In this document: in pieces, positions 8,386 through 17,097 of the stretch
Layout of the letters: every line of letters starts with the position of its first letter
Numbering within the stretch: position 1 is the stretch's first letter
Assembly: GCA_913061095.1 (NCBI GenBank)
Contig: CAJXVM010000009.1
Span: 62,001 to 126,000, forward strand
Origin: an uncultured Ignavibacteria bacterium
Lineage (GTDB): Bacteria > Bacteroidota > Ignavibacteria > SZUA-365
Direction of reading: 5' to 3'
DNA: 64,000 bases
Notes under the pieces: generated by a model
Told to the model about the DNA's origin: nothing
Databases searched by the model: none
The model's input: only the letters and a program-made list of their open reading frames with translations
Made by a program: the position numbers and the translations under genes

Positions 8386-9537
8386 GTGAAATTCGCCAGC
8401 ATCACTCTTTTCGTTCTGATTGTCTGTATCGCTTTTTCCGCCTGTGAAGACGATGTCATCGATGCGCTGCCGTCGCGATACGTCTACTACACCGACGTGG
8501 GATACGAAGTGCAGCGCTATGACGTCACGCTGAAGAAAATCGAACAGCCGGGTATCAGTGACGTGCACGCCATCACATCCGTGGCGCAGAACGGTATCGT
8601 GCTCTTCGAGAAGAGCACTGCCGCGGAGGCGCGGCTGTGGGGACTCTGTGAAGACGGCAGCATCATTCCCGTGCCCATGCCGGTTGCGGAAAGCCCGTCG
8701 GAGGATTACATCTATGGCGGAGCGCATCCCTCACTGAGCGCAGAGGGACATCACGCCGCGTGGCCGGTATATCGTCGACCCACCGGCTCGTCCGACTCGA
8801 CTGCCTGGGTGCAGATCCTCTGCAAATTCGACTGCGGCGCCTGGGACATGGCACAGGTGGATATCAGCACCTTTCTCGAAAGTGAATTCCAGAACAGCGG
8901 TTTTTCCCCTGACCTGGTCGTGGTGCGGGACCTGCAGATCAGCGGTGACGGATCACGCGTCGTTTTCTCTGTGGCTGTAACCGATCTGCAGGCCGCCGGC
9001 ATGCGCAACGTGCAGCATCTGCTCATGGTATGGGAGAATAATGACGTTCGTCTGCTGCAGGGCAAGGAGTCTGCCATTGATATTCTCACCTTCAATCCGG
9101 GCTGCACGGTGCTGTATTATGCATCCGGCGGCGATTATTTCTCCATCGACTGCGCCGCCGGCATCACCAGCCCATTCGATCTGAAAACCGACCGCAGGGA
9201 CATTATCACACCGCACTCGTTCAGTCACGGCAGTGGCGAATATGTCTCTTCAGTCGTGGACGGCGAGATTATCGTCCTCACGCGGCTCAGTGACGGCAGC
9301 CGCACGGTCGTCCTTCCCAACATGCGCGAACTGACCATCGTCTATCCCGAAATCAACTACGGCACGCTCGGTGACTGGGCGTCTGTCTCGCCCGACGGAC
9401 AGTGGGTGGTGTTTCCGTGGCTGGGCGACGAGGAAAGTCATCTCTTTCTCATCAGCCGTGACGGTTCGGATATTCGCCGTATTGCAACGGGAAGTTTCCC
9501 CGTGCCCGCGGTTGTGTCGGATGAGATTCCTTTGTGA
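8386..9537 (+). CDS. Beta-propeller (TolB/PD40-like) lipoprotein
   Basis: A 383-residue predicted lipoprotein. The GTG start is followed by a hydrophobic signal ending CIAFSAC, a lipobox. The body contains repeated beta-strand blades with WD40-like PD40 hallmarks such as SADGHHA-type turns and, near the C-terminus, SPDGQWVVFPW...HLFLISRDGSDIRRIATG. Such modules usually bind or scaffold other proteins in the periplasm. The longer in-frame reading back to 8005 is antisense to arsR and is rejected. A GAGG ribosome site lies 8 bases before the GTG. The gene appears to stand alone. Confidence 0.75.
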   Translation: MKFASITLFVLIVCIAFSACEDDVIDALPSRYVYYTDVGYEVQRYDVTLKKIEQPGISDVHAITSVAQNGIVLFEKSTAAEARLWGLCEDGSIIPVPMPVAESPSEDYIYGGAHPSLSAEGHHAAWPVYRRPTGSSDSTAWVQILCKFDCGAWDMAQVDISTFLESEFQNSGFSPDLVVVRDLQISGDGSRVVFSVAVTDLQAAGMRNVQHLLMVWENNDVRLLQGKESAIDILTFNPGCTVLYYASGGDYFSIDCAAGITSPFDLKTDRRDIITPHSFSHGSGEYVSSVVDGEIIVLTRLSDGSRTVVLPNMRELTIVYPEINYGTLGDWASVSPDGQWVVFPWLGDEESHLFLISRDGSDIRRIATGSFPVPAVVSDEIPL

Positions 9538-9611
9538 TATTGCATGCTCTCGAGTTGAGCGCGCTCACTGTCCCGGACGCGCGCGCATTCGGTCCCGCGG
9601 AACCCGTCGGC

Positions 9612-9632
9612 GCGGAATGACGTATATTCCGC
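9612..9632. promoter_or_regulatory. 7-7-7 dyad over a candidate -10 box
   Basis: GCGGAAT (9612-9618) is the exact reverse complement of ATTCCGC (9626-9632). A TATATT that could serve as a -10 lies at 9623-9628. It sits 20 bases before the barrel-protein start. It may be an operator. No regulator is indicated. Confidence 0.4.
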
Positions 9633-9651
9633 ATTCCATTCACTCATTCGG

Positions 9652-10284
9652 ATGACGATGAAAACCATAGTTTCCGTGTTCGCCCTTTTGCTGTTCACCG
9701 CGGCGCCTCTGAGCGCCCAGCGCACGTGGATCGAGAACACCGTTGGTGTGGGTCCGCGCGTCGGCTGGTACGAGAGCACGGACGCTGACGAGGGGGCGCT
9801 GTACTACGGGTTCCAGGCACGGCTGCGCTGGGGAAGCAACATCGGCCTCGAGCTGGCGATGGATTATCGGGACAACGAGATGTTCAGTGCCGGGACGATT
9901 GACCTGCGCCGTCTGCGAGCCGAGGTGATGTACATTCCGATCAGTGCGACCGTCATGATTTTTGTCCCCGTCGGATCGTGGCTCAATCCCTACGGCATGG
10001 CGGGCGTTGGATGGTACTACACTATCACGGAATATCAGCTGCGCGATGCGGGATCGACCGAGATCCGGCGTCTTCTCGAGGACGACAGCAATTTCGAGCC
10101 GGGCTATCATTTCGGGCTTGGTATTGAGCTTCCGCTTACGCACAACATCGCGCTCAACTTCGACGCGCGCTACCTGTTCCTCGGCACCGAGATCCGCTCC
10201 ATTCGCGACGTCGTCAATCTCGACACCGAGACGAAGAACAGCGACGGCATCATGTTCAGCGGCGGACTGATGTTCTATCTGTGA
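9652..10284 (+). CDS. Outer-membrane beta-barrel protein, unknown role
   Basis: A 210-residue protein with a signal peptide (FALLLFTAAPLSAQ, cleavage after Ala) followed by alternating aromatic beta-strands such as VGPRVGWYES, YYGFQARLRWGSNIGLELAMDYRD and LNPYGMAGVGWYYTI. The C-terminus ends GGLMFYL, with a terminal hydrophobic residue as in barrel proteins. This looks like an OmpA/OMP_b-brl type small barrel. No specific family could be named. An equally good start is the second ATG at 9658. Confidence 0.7.
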   Translation: MTMKTIVSVFALLLFTAAPLSAQRTWIENTVGVGPRVGWYESTDADEGALYYGFQARLRWGSNIGLELAMDYRDNEMFSAGTIDLRRLRAEVMYIPISATVMIFVPVGSWLNPYGMAGVGWYYTITEYQLRDAGSTEIRRLLEDDSNFEPGYHFGLGIELPLTHNIALNFDARYLFLGTEIRSIRDVVNLDTETKNSDGIMFSGGLMFYL

Positions 10285-10379
10285 GCACGAGCTGCCGCAG
10301 GCCCGCCGCAGCCGAGCCAAACGAGGCGAAGGAGGGGGCAGGAGGCCAGTTATCCACCATAAGCAATCAGAGACGCTCA

Positions 10380-11126
10380 ATGCGCATATCCCTCATATGT
10401 ATTACACTTCTCGCATGCACCGTCTCCTGCTCGGCACAGGAGAAGGAAGCGCTCAGTTGTCTGGAACTGGAGGACGGCGGGAGGCATGATTTCGGGGAAA
10501 TCACGCACAGCGAAAAACCGTCGCATCGCTTCGTGCTTCGCAACGTGTGCAGCGATACGGTGCGCATTACCCATGTGAAGGCAGCCTGCGGATGCACCGC
10601 CGCCTCGCTCGCCGGCGGTACCATCGCACCGGGCGGTACGGCGACGGTTGATGTGACGTTTTATCCGCCGCGCTCGACGAACGGACACATCAGCAAGTCG
10701 GTCGCGGTCTGGGCACAGGGCGGCAAGCAGCAGCAGTATCTGCTCCGCGTCGAGGCCGATATCCGGTCGAGTTTCAAAACCGCACCGGAGAATGTCGAGC
10801 TCGGATCAATACGCAAAGGCATCGTTACGGAAACGACAGTGCGGCTCACAAACATTTCGGACACCGAGCAGGAGATCTCCGAGATTCTCTCCGGCTTCTC
10901 CATCGAGTCGCGCGGTGTCACCGGTGACGCGCCCCCGCGTGTCCTGCCCGTCAGCGAGGCCGAGTTTTCGCCGCGGCAGTTCACTCTTGCTCCCGGTGAC
11001 GCGCAGGACATCACCGTTCGTCTCTCGCCGCAGCACACGGGCAAGCTCATGGGCAGCATGATCATCTATGCCGGACCGGAGACAAGGCAGGTGGAATTTT
11101 CCGGAATAATCTCGAATGAAGAATGA
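10380..11126 (+). CDS. DUF1573 family secreted protein
   Basis: A 248-residue exported protein. After a signal sequence (MRISLICITLLACTVSCSAQ) comes a DUF1573-type immunoglobulin-like domain: HDFGEITHSEKPSHRFVLRNVCSDTVRITHVKAACGCTAASLAGGTIAPGG, shown only in part here as the key ACGCTAA motif. A second beta domain follows, with NISDTEQEISEI and LAPGDAQDITVRL. DUF1573 proteins are common periplasmic or surface proteins in this assemblage, and their function is unknown. The start at 10380 is chosen because the 33 upstream codons lack signal-like character. Confidence 0.8.
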   Translation: MRISLICITLLACTVSCSAQEKEALSCLELEDGGRHDFGEITHSEKPSHRFVLRNVCSDTVRITHVKAACGCTAASLAGGTIAPGGTATVDVTFYPPRSTNGHISKSVAVWAQGGKQQQYLLRVEADIRSSFKTAPENVELGSIRKGIVTETTVRLTNISDTEQEISEILSGFSIESRGVTGDAPPRVLPVSEAEFSPRQFTLAPGDAQDITVRLSPQHTGKLMGSMIIYAGPETRQVEFSGIISNEE

Positions 11127-11194
11127 AATGTGAGCTGCGGAGACCGGCGGTGTCGTTGGAATCCGTTTTCATTTTTCAGTATTAATTCTTCATT
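11115..11194. repeat. Low-complexity self-complementary spacer (GAATGAAGAATGAA type)
   Basis: AATGAAGAAT (11115-11124, overlapping the end of the DUF1573 gene) is the exact complement of ATTCTTCATT at 11185-11194, which is followed by TTTCCC. Surrounding bases repeat the same TTCATTTTTC theme. The T-rich right arm could end transcription of the upstream gene. Confidence 0.55.
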
Positions 11195-11232
11195 TTTCCC
11201 TGATCAGGAAATCAAGCTGGCAGCATTCGGTC

Positions 11233-11964
11233 ATGTCCCTCAAAGAAAAACTCACATCCCGTCTCGCGATAAAGATCTATATCGTGCTGTCGAGCCTGTT
11301 CATTCTCGCGTTCATCCTCGATGCGTGGGTGATGCCGGCCATCGTGCATTCGCGCGGCGAAATCACCATCCCCGACGTGACGGAAATGGAGATTGACGCG
11401 GCCATGGCCCGCCTGCAGGGGATGGAACTGCGTCCCCAGATCCTTGAAACGGCGCCGCATCCCACCATCCCGCCCGGACACGTCGCCTACCAGAATCCCG
11501 TTGCCGGCAGCATTGTGCGCGAGGGACGCAACGTGTACCTGACGGTGAGCGGCGGGGAGGAGCGCATCGCCATGCCCAACCTGCGCGGACGCTCACTGCG
11601 CGACGCACGCATCACCCTTGAGCAGATGGATCTGCAGCTCGGTATGATCACCTACGAAGCGTCCGAGCTGCCGGCGGAGACCGTGGTCGGACAGAATATC
11701 GCTGCGGGCAAGCGCATCCCGAGGAAGAGCACGGTGGAAATTACGGTCAGCGGTGGCTCCGACATCGAAGTGGAAGTTCCCTACGTGCTCGGCCTGCCTC
11801 TCGACGACGCGCAGCAGAAGCTGCTCGAAAGCGGCCTCCGTGTGGGGAATATCACCTATCAGGAAAACAGCAACTGGAATCCCTCCACCGTGCTCGGACA
11901 GGATCCGACTGCCGGCAATCCCGCCGCGCCGAATACTCCGGTCAACCTGACAGTGACGCGCTGA
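11233..11964 (+). CDS. PASTA-domain membrane protein
   Basis: A 243-residue protein with one N-terminal transmembrane helix (IKIYIVLSSLFILAFILDAW) and then three PASTA domains of about 65 residues each. Each has the VP/MP-L-G/R...A...L...GL pattern and ends in VNLTV or similar (VYLTVSGGEE, VEITVSGGSD, VNLTVTR). PASTA repeats bind peptidoglycan or muropeptides in kinases and penicillin-binding proteins. Here no kinase or transpeptidase domain is attached, so a cell-wall-binding or scaffolding role is inferred. It is followed one base later by the next gene, so the two are probably co-transcribed. Confidence 0.88.
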   Translation: MSLKEKLTSRLAIKIYIVLSSLFILAFILDAWVMPAIVHSRGEITIPDVTEMEIDAAMARLQGMELRPQILETAPHPTIPPGHVAYQNPVAGSIVREGRNVYLTVSGGEERIAMPNLRGRSLRDARITLEQMDLQLGMITYEASELPAETVVGQNIAAGKRIPRKSTVEITVSGGSDIEVEVPYVLGLPLDDAQQKLLESGLRVGNITYQENSNWNPSTVLGQDPTAGNPAAPNTPVNLTVTR

Positions 11965-11965
11965 C

Positions 11966-12358
11966 ATGACCATCCATGAAATGATGCATCAGGTCGCCCT
12001 GCTCTCCACGGGCCACTATGAGAGACGGGGGGATGTCAGCACCATCGAGATTCCGACGCCCGGTGAGCGACGGCAGGTCATTTTCGGAAAGACCGACGAA
12101 ATCGGGGAGGATGTCATCGCGGTGCTGTATACCACGGTGGGAAGCAGCAGTGATTGTCCCGACATGCAATACCTGCTGCAGCTCAACACGGTGCTGCGTC
12201 ACTGCCGCACCGCCCTGCTGGAAGATGGCTCAATCGTGCTCATCGCGATGTTCGACCTGCTATCGGCCAGCGTCAAGGAATGCGCACGCGTGATCCAGGA
12301 ACTCGCCGCCGTCGCGGATGACCTGGAAAAACGCTGGTTCGATTCGGATACCGCCTGA
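11966..12358 (+). CDS. Small cytosolic protein, possibly YbjN/T3S-chaperone-like fold
   Basis: A 130-residue soluble protein without a signal. The ordering of an N-terminal helix, central strands (VIFGKTDEIGEDVIAVLYTTVG), a LLQLNTVLRHCRTALLEDGSIVLIA segment and a C-terminal helix with VADDLEKRW resembles the YbjN or type III chaperone-like fold. This is a weak pattern match only. The start lies two bases after the PASTA gene stop, so it is likely co-expressed with that gene. No function is claimed. Confidence 0.6.
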   Translation: MTIHEMMHQVALLSTGHYERRGDVSTIEIPTPGERRQVIFGKTDEIGEDVIAVLYTTVGSSSDCPDMQYLLQLNTVLRHCRTALLEDGSIVLIAMFDLLSASVKECARVIQELAAVADDLEKRWFDSDTA

Positions 12359-12365
12359 GGAATGG

Positions 12366-12444
12366 ATTTCAGATACCAGATTACAGATTGCTGATAGCAG
12401 ACGCGTTTCTGAGTCGTGCAGCAATCAGCTGCCATATCTGAAAT
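12366..12444. repeat. Nested hairpin of CAGATTACAGATT-type repeats between convergent genes
   Basis: ATTTCAGATA (12366-12375) pairs with TATCTGAAAT (12435-12444), and inside it GATTGCTG (12386-12393) pairs with CAGCAATC (12419-12426). The arms are built from reiterated AGATTNCAGAT/GCAATCTGCAAT words. The element fills the 108-bp gap between convergent genes and may terminate both. Confidence 0.65.
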
Positions 12445-12466
12445 ATGCAATGTGCAATCTGCAATT

Positions 12467-13204
12467 CTATTCAGTGAGCATGGTAGCGGCATCCAGCCGC
12501 AAGGCCTGCAGCGGAATGAATCCCTCCCCGTATTCAGCATTTACATGAAACCCCAGCCGGCGGGAGCGGCCGATCAGTGATTCGAGGAACTCCGGGCGGC
12601 TGATGTAGGTCTGCGGCTCCGCTCCGGGATTCTGCACGGCGAACTGCGTCCCGTACGCGCGGATGGCCGCGAGCTTTTCGCCCTGCACGGCGCTGACATC
12701 CACCACGAACGAGGGATTGAACTCATAGGCCATCATATAATAGTAGGCGAGCGGGGGACGCCAGGCTTCCTGCGGATTGCCGTCGTCGTCGGTAGTTTCC
12801 ATTTTCCGCAGTCCCGCTGCGAACATCGCCTCGCGCACGAGCACCGAGGCGTTTTCATGATCGGGATGACGGTCACGGAAGTACGGCACGAGGACGGCGC
12901 CGGGACGCAGCCGCCGGATTTCCCGGACGACGGTCAAGCGGTTTTCGGGGGTGTTTGCGATGTCTCCGTCGGGGATGCCGCAGTTGCCGCGATAGTCGAG
13001 ATCGAGAATGCGCGTGGCCTCCGCGGTTTCGCGCGCACGGGTGTCGAGGTCTCCGCGCGTGCTGAGTTCGCCGCGCGTCAGGTCGATGATACCCGTGCGT
13101 CGTTTCGCATGCTTGAGCAGCAGCAGCGTGCCGCCGCAGTACAACTCCGCGTCGTCGGGATGCGGCGCGAAGGCGAGCATGTCAAGTGGGGGTGTACTGG
13201 TCAT
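12467..13204 (-). CDS. bshB1: Bacillithiol biosynthesis deacetylase BshB1
   Basis: A 245-residue LmbE/PIG-L deacetylase that removes the acetyl group from GlcNAc-malate in bacillithiol synthesis. The zinc-site motifs are present: APHPDDAELYCGG near the N-terminus and the later PYFRDRHPDHENAS. Length and sequence match the BshB1 branch used by Bacteroidota-like bacteria. The start overlaps the stop of the upstream membrane/TPR protein as ATGA. The other bsh genes are not in the window. Confidence 0.92.
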   Translation of the reverse strand: MTSTPPLDMLAFAPHPDDAELYCGGTLLLLKHAKRRTGIIDLTRGELSTRGDLDTRARETAEATRILDLDYRGNCGIPDGDIANTPENRLTVVREIRRLRPGAVLVPYFRDRHPDHENASVLVREAMFAAGLRKMETTDDDGNPQEAWRPPLAYYYMMAYEFNPSFVVDVSAVQGEKLAAIRAYGTQFAVQNPGAEPQTYISRPEFLESLIGRSRRLGFHVNAEYGEGFIPLQALRLDAATMLTE

Positions 13205-16143
13205 TGCCGCTCCTGGAATTTTTCCAACTCTTCGATGCGTCCGGGTACCTCGGCGCGGTAGGGATCCAGAGGCGAGGCGACCCGCAGGTACTGTTCGTAG
13301 GCCTCCTTCGACAGGGTGAGCCGTCCCTGCTCGGCGTAGAACATCCCTTTGAGGTAATATGGTTTGGCAGTGTAATACGCGCGCTGTGTCGCCTGGTCAA
13401 GCACGCGGATGGCCTCCCAGATCCGTCCCTGGCTGTAGTGAAACGAGGCCATGTTGCAGTAAAACTCCTCGTTCGTGGGATCGAGGGTGATGGCATTTTC
13501 GTACAGCAGCAGTGCGTCGTCGGTGGCGCCCTGACGGGCGCGGATGGTCGCCTGGTTGTCGCGGAAACCGGCGTGCGCGGGATCGAGCCGCCGGATGCCG
13601 TCGATGGCGAGTCCGCTCGCCTCACGGTCGCCCACGTTGAACGCCGCGATCATCAACAGGCGCAGCAGATAGGTGTTGACCGGCATCAGCGCGAGTGACT
13701 GCGTGAGCAGCTGCAGTGCGGGACCGTACTGCTCGGCGCCCACGTAACCCGCGGCCTGGCGCAGCAGGATATCACCCAGGACGCGCGAGGCCTCTTCGTT
13801 GCCGGGCGTCTGCTCGACGATCTCGGTGAGCATGCGCACCGCGCTGCTGTCGTCGCCGGCGAGGGCGGCGGTTTTCGCGCGCATAACCAGCGGACGCTGC
13901 TGGAAAAGCGCGGAAGCCAGTACGCGTGTGCTGTCGTCGGCAGTGCGCAGCAGGCGGTCGGGTACGGATCGTGCCGTGAGCAGCGCGTTGACATCCAGCA
14001 TGGTTTGCTGCAGATCCGTTCCCGGGCGTCGCGGGATGTCGTCAAACAGTCCGTACGGTGCGGCGTTCTTCGCCAGCGCTTCCAGCGCTGCGCGATCCCC
14101 GCCGTAGGCGGAAACCAGTGACGCGTAGGATCCCAGCTCAATGCGATGAAAGTGGTCGCGCAGATCCGTGGATGCCGCGAGCAGGCGTTCGAGCCTTACA
14201 CGCGAAGGCTGATCCGCCGCGAACGGCGAAGCGGACGCTATGATTCCCACCATGGCGTTCTCCGGATCCGGCGACGTGATCCAGAACTCGGCATGGGGAA
14301 ACACCTCCAGCGCGGCGGCGAATACCGGGCGCATGGCATTGAGATCGAGATGCGCCACGGGCAGCCACTGGGCGAAAATCCCGTCTGTGGTGAGATGCGC
14401 CGAGACGAGCGCGAACCAGTCGCGCGTCAGCAGCGCCGGTTCCATACCCGGTTCGGCGAAGGGCTCGGCCGAGATGATCACATCGGCCCTGTCGTCGCTG
14501 CGGGAGAGATATGCTTCGATTCGTTCATGATGGAATTGCACGCCGCGCAGCCAGGGCCGGGGACGCGCGGTCTTCTGCGTCGCCTGCGAGAGACGCAGCA
14601 TGGCCGCCGAGGGCTCGACGCAGATCACCGAGGCCGGTTCGTGCATGGCTACGGCCTCCAGGGCGCGCGATGAGCCGAGGCCCAGCATCAGCACCCGCGG
14701 ACGATCCGGTGCCATGAGCATTGGAAGGTGTCCCATGCGCTGCAGGTCACTCTGCACGGCGCGTGACGCCTGCGTGAGCGCACGCTGCTGATTCCAGAAC
14801 ACCGCGTGGAATCGGTCGTCGTAGTCGCGCGACTGCAGCAGTGTCATGCGTCCGGCGGGAGTGCGCTCCTCGGCTACAACGCGGAAGGCGGTGGGATTGA
14901 AGAAATTCCGGAATCCGGGCGCGCCGATGTCTGCCAGCAGGGCGAGATGCGCCAGCCAGAGCACACCCAGCACCGCCGATGCCACGTTGCGCTCGGCCAT
15001 GCGCAGCAGCAGGTACAGCGAAAGAAGGGCAATCAAAACCGCGGCGCCGGCGAGAATCCAGGTGAAATACATCGCCTCGCGCAGGAAGAGTGCGAGCAGC
15101 AGTCCCGCCGCGAGTTGCAGCAGCACGATCCCCGCGGGCAGGGGCACGCTTTGCGGGGTGCGGACATGCGCGAGTCCGGCGGCACCGAAAAACAGCGCCA
15201 CGAGCAGATGCAGTGCAAACATCTGGGCCTCGAAACCGGAGTCCCCGCCCATGTAATAGTCTTCGTAGATGGCCGGGAACCAGTCCGTGAGCCACGCGCC
15301 GGCGAGATTCAGCAGCAGCGCCGCGGCAAAGATCAGCGCCACGATGCCGACGGCGAGGCCGTAGCCTTTCCGTGCAGTCAGAAGTCCCGCCTGCCAGCCG
15401 AGTCCGACAGCGATCAGCACGGCCGCGGGCATCCGCTCCTGCAGTCCCTCGCCGAACGCAGGAATCTCTGACATGGCCTGCAGTATGAAGGGCAACGTGA
15501 AAAGCAGCAGCGCGGGAAAGATGATCCGCACGAGGCCCCATGGGGAGGGAAGGCGGAGATTGCGTTCCTGTGTGCGAAGCGCGTCTTCATTCGCGTCCTG
15601 TTCGGCTGGAAAGGGAATGATGAGAGGGAGGAAGAGTGCGAACTGGGCGATCCACAGCGCCGGGAGGCCGAGGCTGCCGGTGAGGATGCTGACCGCGAGA
15701 TATCCGAAACCTGCTCCCAGCAGAATCCAGGCAAGGCGATCACCCGTTCCGGCATTTTTTTCTCCGCGCAGGGAGGATTCCGCGGCGGTGAGCGCGTCGA
15801 TGGGGAGTCCGGCAACGACCGCGTAGAGGATTGTGCTGAAAATCAGCGGAATCGGACCGTCCCCGCCACCGATGAACGCGAACGCGTCCGTCGCGCCGTA
15901 GAGGAGGTATAGCGCGGGCGGCAGGACGAGCGCGAGTACCAGTGGCGCGAAGCGTCGCGGGACTTCCGGGAGCGCACCCAGGAGCAGCGGGCGTCCGCTG
16001 AGGAGTGCGGCCGCGAACGGGATAATTCCGATCAGCAGCGGCCAGGCGCCCCAGGCGATTGTGGGCAGGAAATGGGAATGGACGGCCGCGTACAAGGCGC
16101 ATGTGGCGCCGGCGGCGAGACCGGTCAGCAGGCGGTATTTCAC
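13201..16143 (-). CDS. Multi-helix membrane protein fused to spermidine-synthase-like and TPR domains
   Basis: A protein of about 980 residues with three parts. Residues 1-400 form a dozen or more transmembrane helices. Around 485-640 is a Rossmann domain like spermine/spermidine synthases, with RVLMLGLGSSRALEAV and VICVEPSAAM giving the nucleotide-binding glycine loop and acidic residue. The last 200 or so residues are TPR helices (YCNMASFHYSQGRIWEAI and similar). Such 'fused MFS/spermidine synthase' proteins are widespread, but the substrate is not established. A GTG at 16143 with a GGGAG ribosome site is preferred to an ATG at 16170. It is in an operon with bshB1. Confidence 0.8.
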   Translation of the reverse strand: MKYRLLTGLAAGATCALYAAVHSHFLPTIAWGAWPLLIGIIPFAAALLSGRPLLLGALPEVPRRFAPLVLALVLPPALYLLYGATDAFAFIGGGDGPIPLIFSTILYAVVAGLPIDALTAAESSLRGEKNAGTGDRLAWILLGAGFGYLAVSILTGSLGLPALWIAQFALFLPLIIPFPAEQDANEDALRTQERNLRLPSPWGLVRIIFPALLLFTLPFILQAMSEIPAFGEGLQERMPAAVLIAVGLGWQAGLLTARKGYGLAVGIVALIFAAALLLNLAGAWLTDWFPAIYEDYYMGGDSGFEAQMFALHLLVALFFGAAGLAHVRTPQSVPLPAGIVLLQLAAGLLLALFLREAMYFTWILAGAAVLIALLSLYLLLRMAERNVASAVLGVLWLAHLALLADIGAPGFRNFFNPTAFRVVAEERTPAGRMTLLQSRDYDDRFHAVFWNQQRALTQASRAVQSDLQRMGHLPMLMAPDRPRVLMLGLGSSRALEAVAMHEPASVICVEPSAAMLRLSQATQKTARPRPWLRGVQFHHERIEAYLSRSDDRADVIISAEPFAEPGMEPALLTRDWFALVSAHLTTDGIFAQWLPVAHLDLNAMRPVFAAALEVFPHAEFWITSPDPENAMVGIIASASPFAADQPSRVRLERLLAASTDLRDHFHRIELGSYASLVSAYGGDRAALEALAKNAAPYGLFDDIPRRPGTDLQQTMLDVNALLTARSVPDRLLRTADDSTRVLASALFQQRPLVMRAKTAALAGDDSSAVRMLTEIVEQTPGNEEASRVLGDILLRQAAGYVGAEQYGPALQLLTQSLALMPVNTYLLRLLMIAAFNVGDREASGLAIDGIRRLDPAHAGFRDNQATIRARQGATDDALLLYENAITLDPTNEEFYCNMASFHYSQGRIWEAIRVLDQATQRAYYTAKPYYLKGMFYAEQGRLTLSKEAYEQYLRVASPLDPYRAEVPGRIEELEKFQERQ

Positions 16144-16314
16144 GGAAGCTCCCGTCTGGACATGATACATCGGCGCATGGTGTGGAAACAGCGCAGTGCA
16201 GGAAAATACGCATCCGCCGTGCCTTCCTCAAGGATACGGGATACAGACTTGCAGGATATCGTCGTGATGCGTAGCTTTGTGGTCCTGCGAAAGACATGGC
16301 CGCACAAAACGCTG

Positions 16315-16370
16315 TTGACTCGTGCGGGAAACTTTCGTACATTTAATTCTGCTTCGAATGGAGCAGAATT
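16315..16370 (+). promoter_or_regulatory. Promoter and 9-8-9 dyad of the ribosomal-protein cluster
   Basis: TTGACT (16315-16320), 17 bases, TACATT (16338-16343). Right after it is a perfect inverted repeat, AATTCTGCT (16345-16353) and AGCAGAATT (16362-16370). It spans the expected start site, so it could be an operator or the first hairpin of the leader RNA, for example for ribosomal-protein feedback. Confidence 0.6.
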
Positions 16371-16398
16371 TCGTTACCAGTGCATCAGGAGTAAGGCC

Positions 16399-16569
16399 GT
16401 GGCGAAGAAACAGACGTTTGCCGACAAGTCGAAGGGCAAAGAGAAGGCCGACACCGTCTCCATCAAGTGCATCGTGTCGGTGTACGATGACAATACGCAG
16501 TCGTGGAAATTCCGCGAGAAGATGGTGCGTGTCGCCAATGCGAACGAACTGCAGAACATGAAATTCTAA
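16399..16569 (+). CDS. Small basic protein heading the L31-S18-L28 cluster
   Basis: A 56-residue protein starting at [22 protein letters not shown], then a short sheet-like core with [12 protein letters not shown]. Evidence that it is real: AGGAG lies 6 bases before the GTG, a good promoter is 55 bases upstream, and L31 follows 11 bases after its stop. It is lysine-rich, as ribosome-associated proteins are. Its place and size recall DUF4295 next to L28/L33 in Bacteroidia, but I do not recognise the family. L33 is an unlikely alternative, because its motifs are absent. An ATG-initiated longer reading back to 16072 runs through the promoter and is rejected. Confidence 0.75.
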   Translation: MAKKQTFADKSKGKEKADTVSIKCIVSVYDDNTQSWKFREKMVRVANANELQNMKF

Positions 16570-16580
16570 GTGGTGATACA

Positions 16581-16814
16581 ATGAAAGAGAATCTGCATCC
16601 GCGATATCACAAATGCGAAGTGACCTGCAGCTGTGGAGCGACCTTTGTCACGCGTTCGACGCGCGAGTCGCTGAAGATTGAAATCTGCTCGCAGTGTCAT
16701 CCGTTCTACACGGGCAAGCAGAAAATCATCGACTCCGCCGGCCGTGTTGAGAAGTTCAATCGCCGCTACGCGAAGTACAACGAATCCAAGAAGAAGGAGG
16801 GTCAGAGCGCATGA
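16581..16814 (+). CDS. rpmE: 50S ribosomal protein L31 (zinc-binding form)
   Basis: A 77-residue protein reading [22 protein letters not shown] and then [26 protein letters not shown], the hallmark L31 sequence. The Cys set (CEVTCSC and CSQC) marks the zinc-containing C+ form, not the zinc-independent paralogue. L31 bridges the two ribosomal subunits. Its stop overlaps the S18 start (ATGA). Confidence 0.96.
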   Translation: MKENLHPRYHKCEVTCSCGATFVTRSTRESLKIEICSQCHPFYTGKQKIIDSAGRVEKFNRRYAKYNESKKKEGQSA

Positions 16815-17071
16815 GACCCCAGCGCAGACGCGGCGGACGCCGCCGTTCCAACGTTGCAAAGCGCCGTCCGGATCCGTTCGGCGGCAAGGATGTCATTTAC
16901 ATCGACTACAAGGAATCCAAGTTCCTTGAGCGATTTACCAATGACCAGGGCAAGATTCTCCCGCGTCGTCTGACCGGGCTGTCTGCCAAGAACCAGCGCC
17001 GCGTGGTGGAAGCCATCAAGCGGGCGCGTTACATGGCCTTCCTGCCGTTCGTCGGTGAAGGACTCAAGTAA
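16811..17071 (+). CDS. rpsR: 30S ribosomal protein S18
   Basis: An 86-residue basic protein with the S18 core [33 protein letters not shown]. The N-terminus is arginine-rich ([15 protein letters not shown]). In many bacteria rpsR lies between rpsF/ssb and rplI. Here it is between L31 and L28 and overlaps the L31 stop by four bases. Whether a second rpsR exists elsewhere cannot be told from this window. Confidence 0.96.
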   Translation: MRPQRRRGGRRRSNVAKRRPDPFGGKDVIYIDYKESKFLERFTNDQGKILPRRLTGLSAKNQRRVVEAIKRARYMAFLPFVGEGLK

Positions 17072-17097
17072 GCAAACGGAAAACAGAGGATAGATCC

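Noticed and set aside
16399-16569. Small protein before rpmE considered as L33
   Set aside because: No L33 motifs (such as TKKN or YNP...L.KY) are present.
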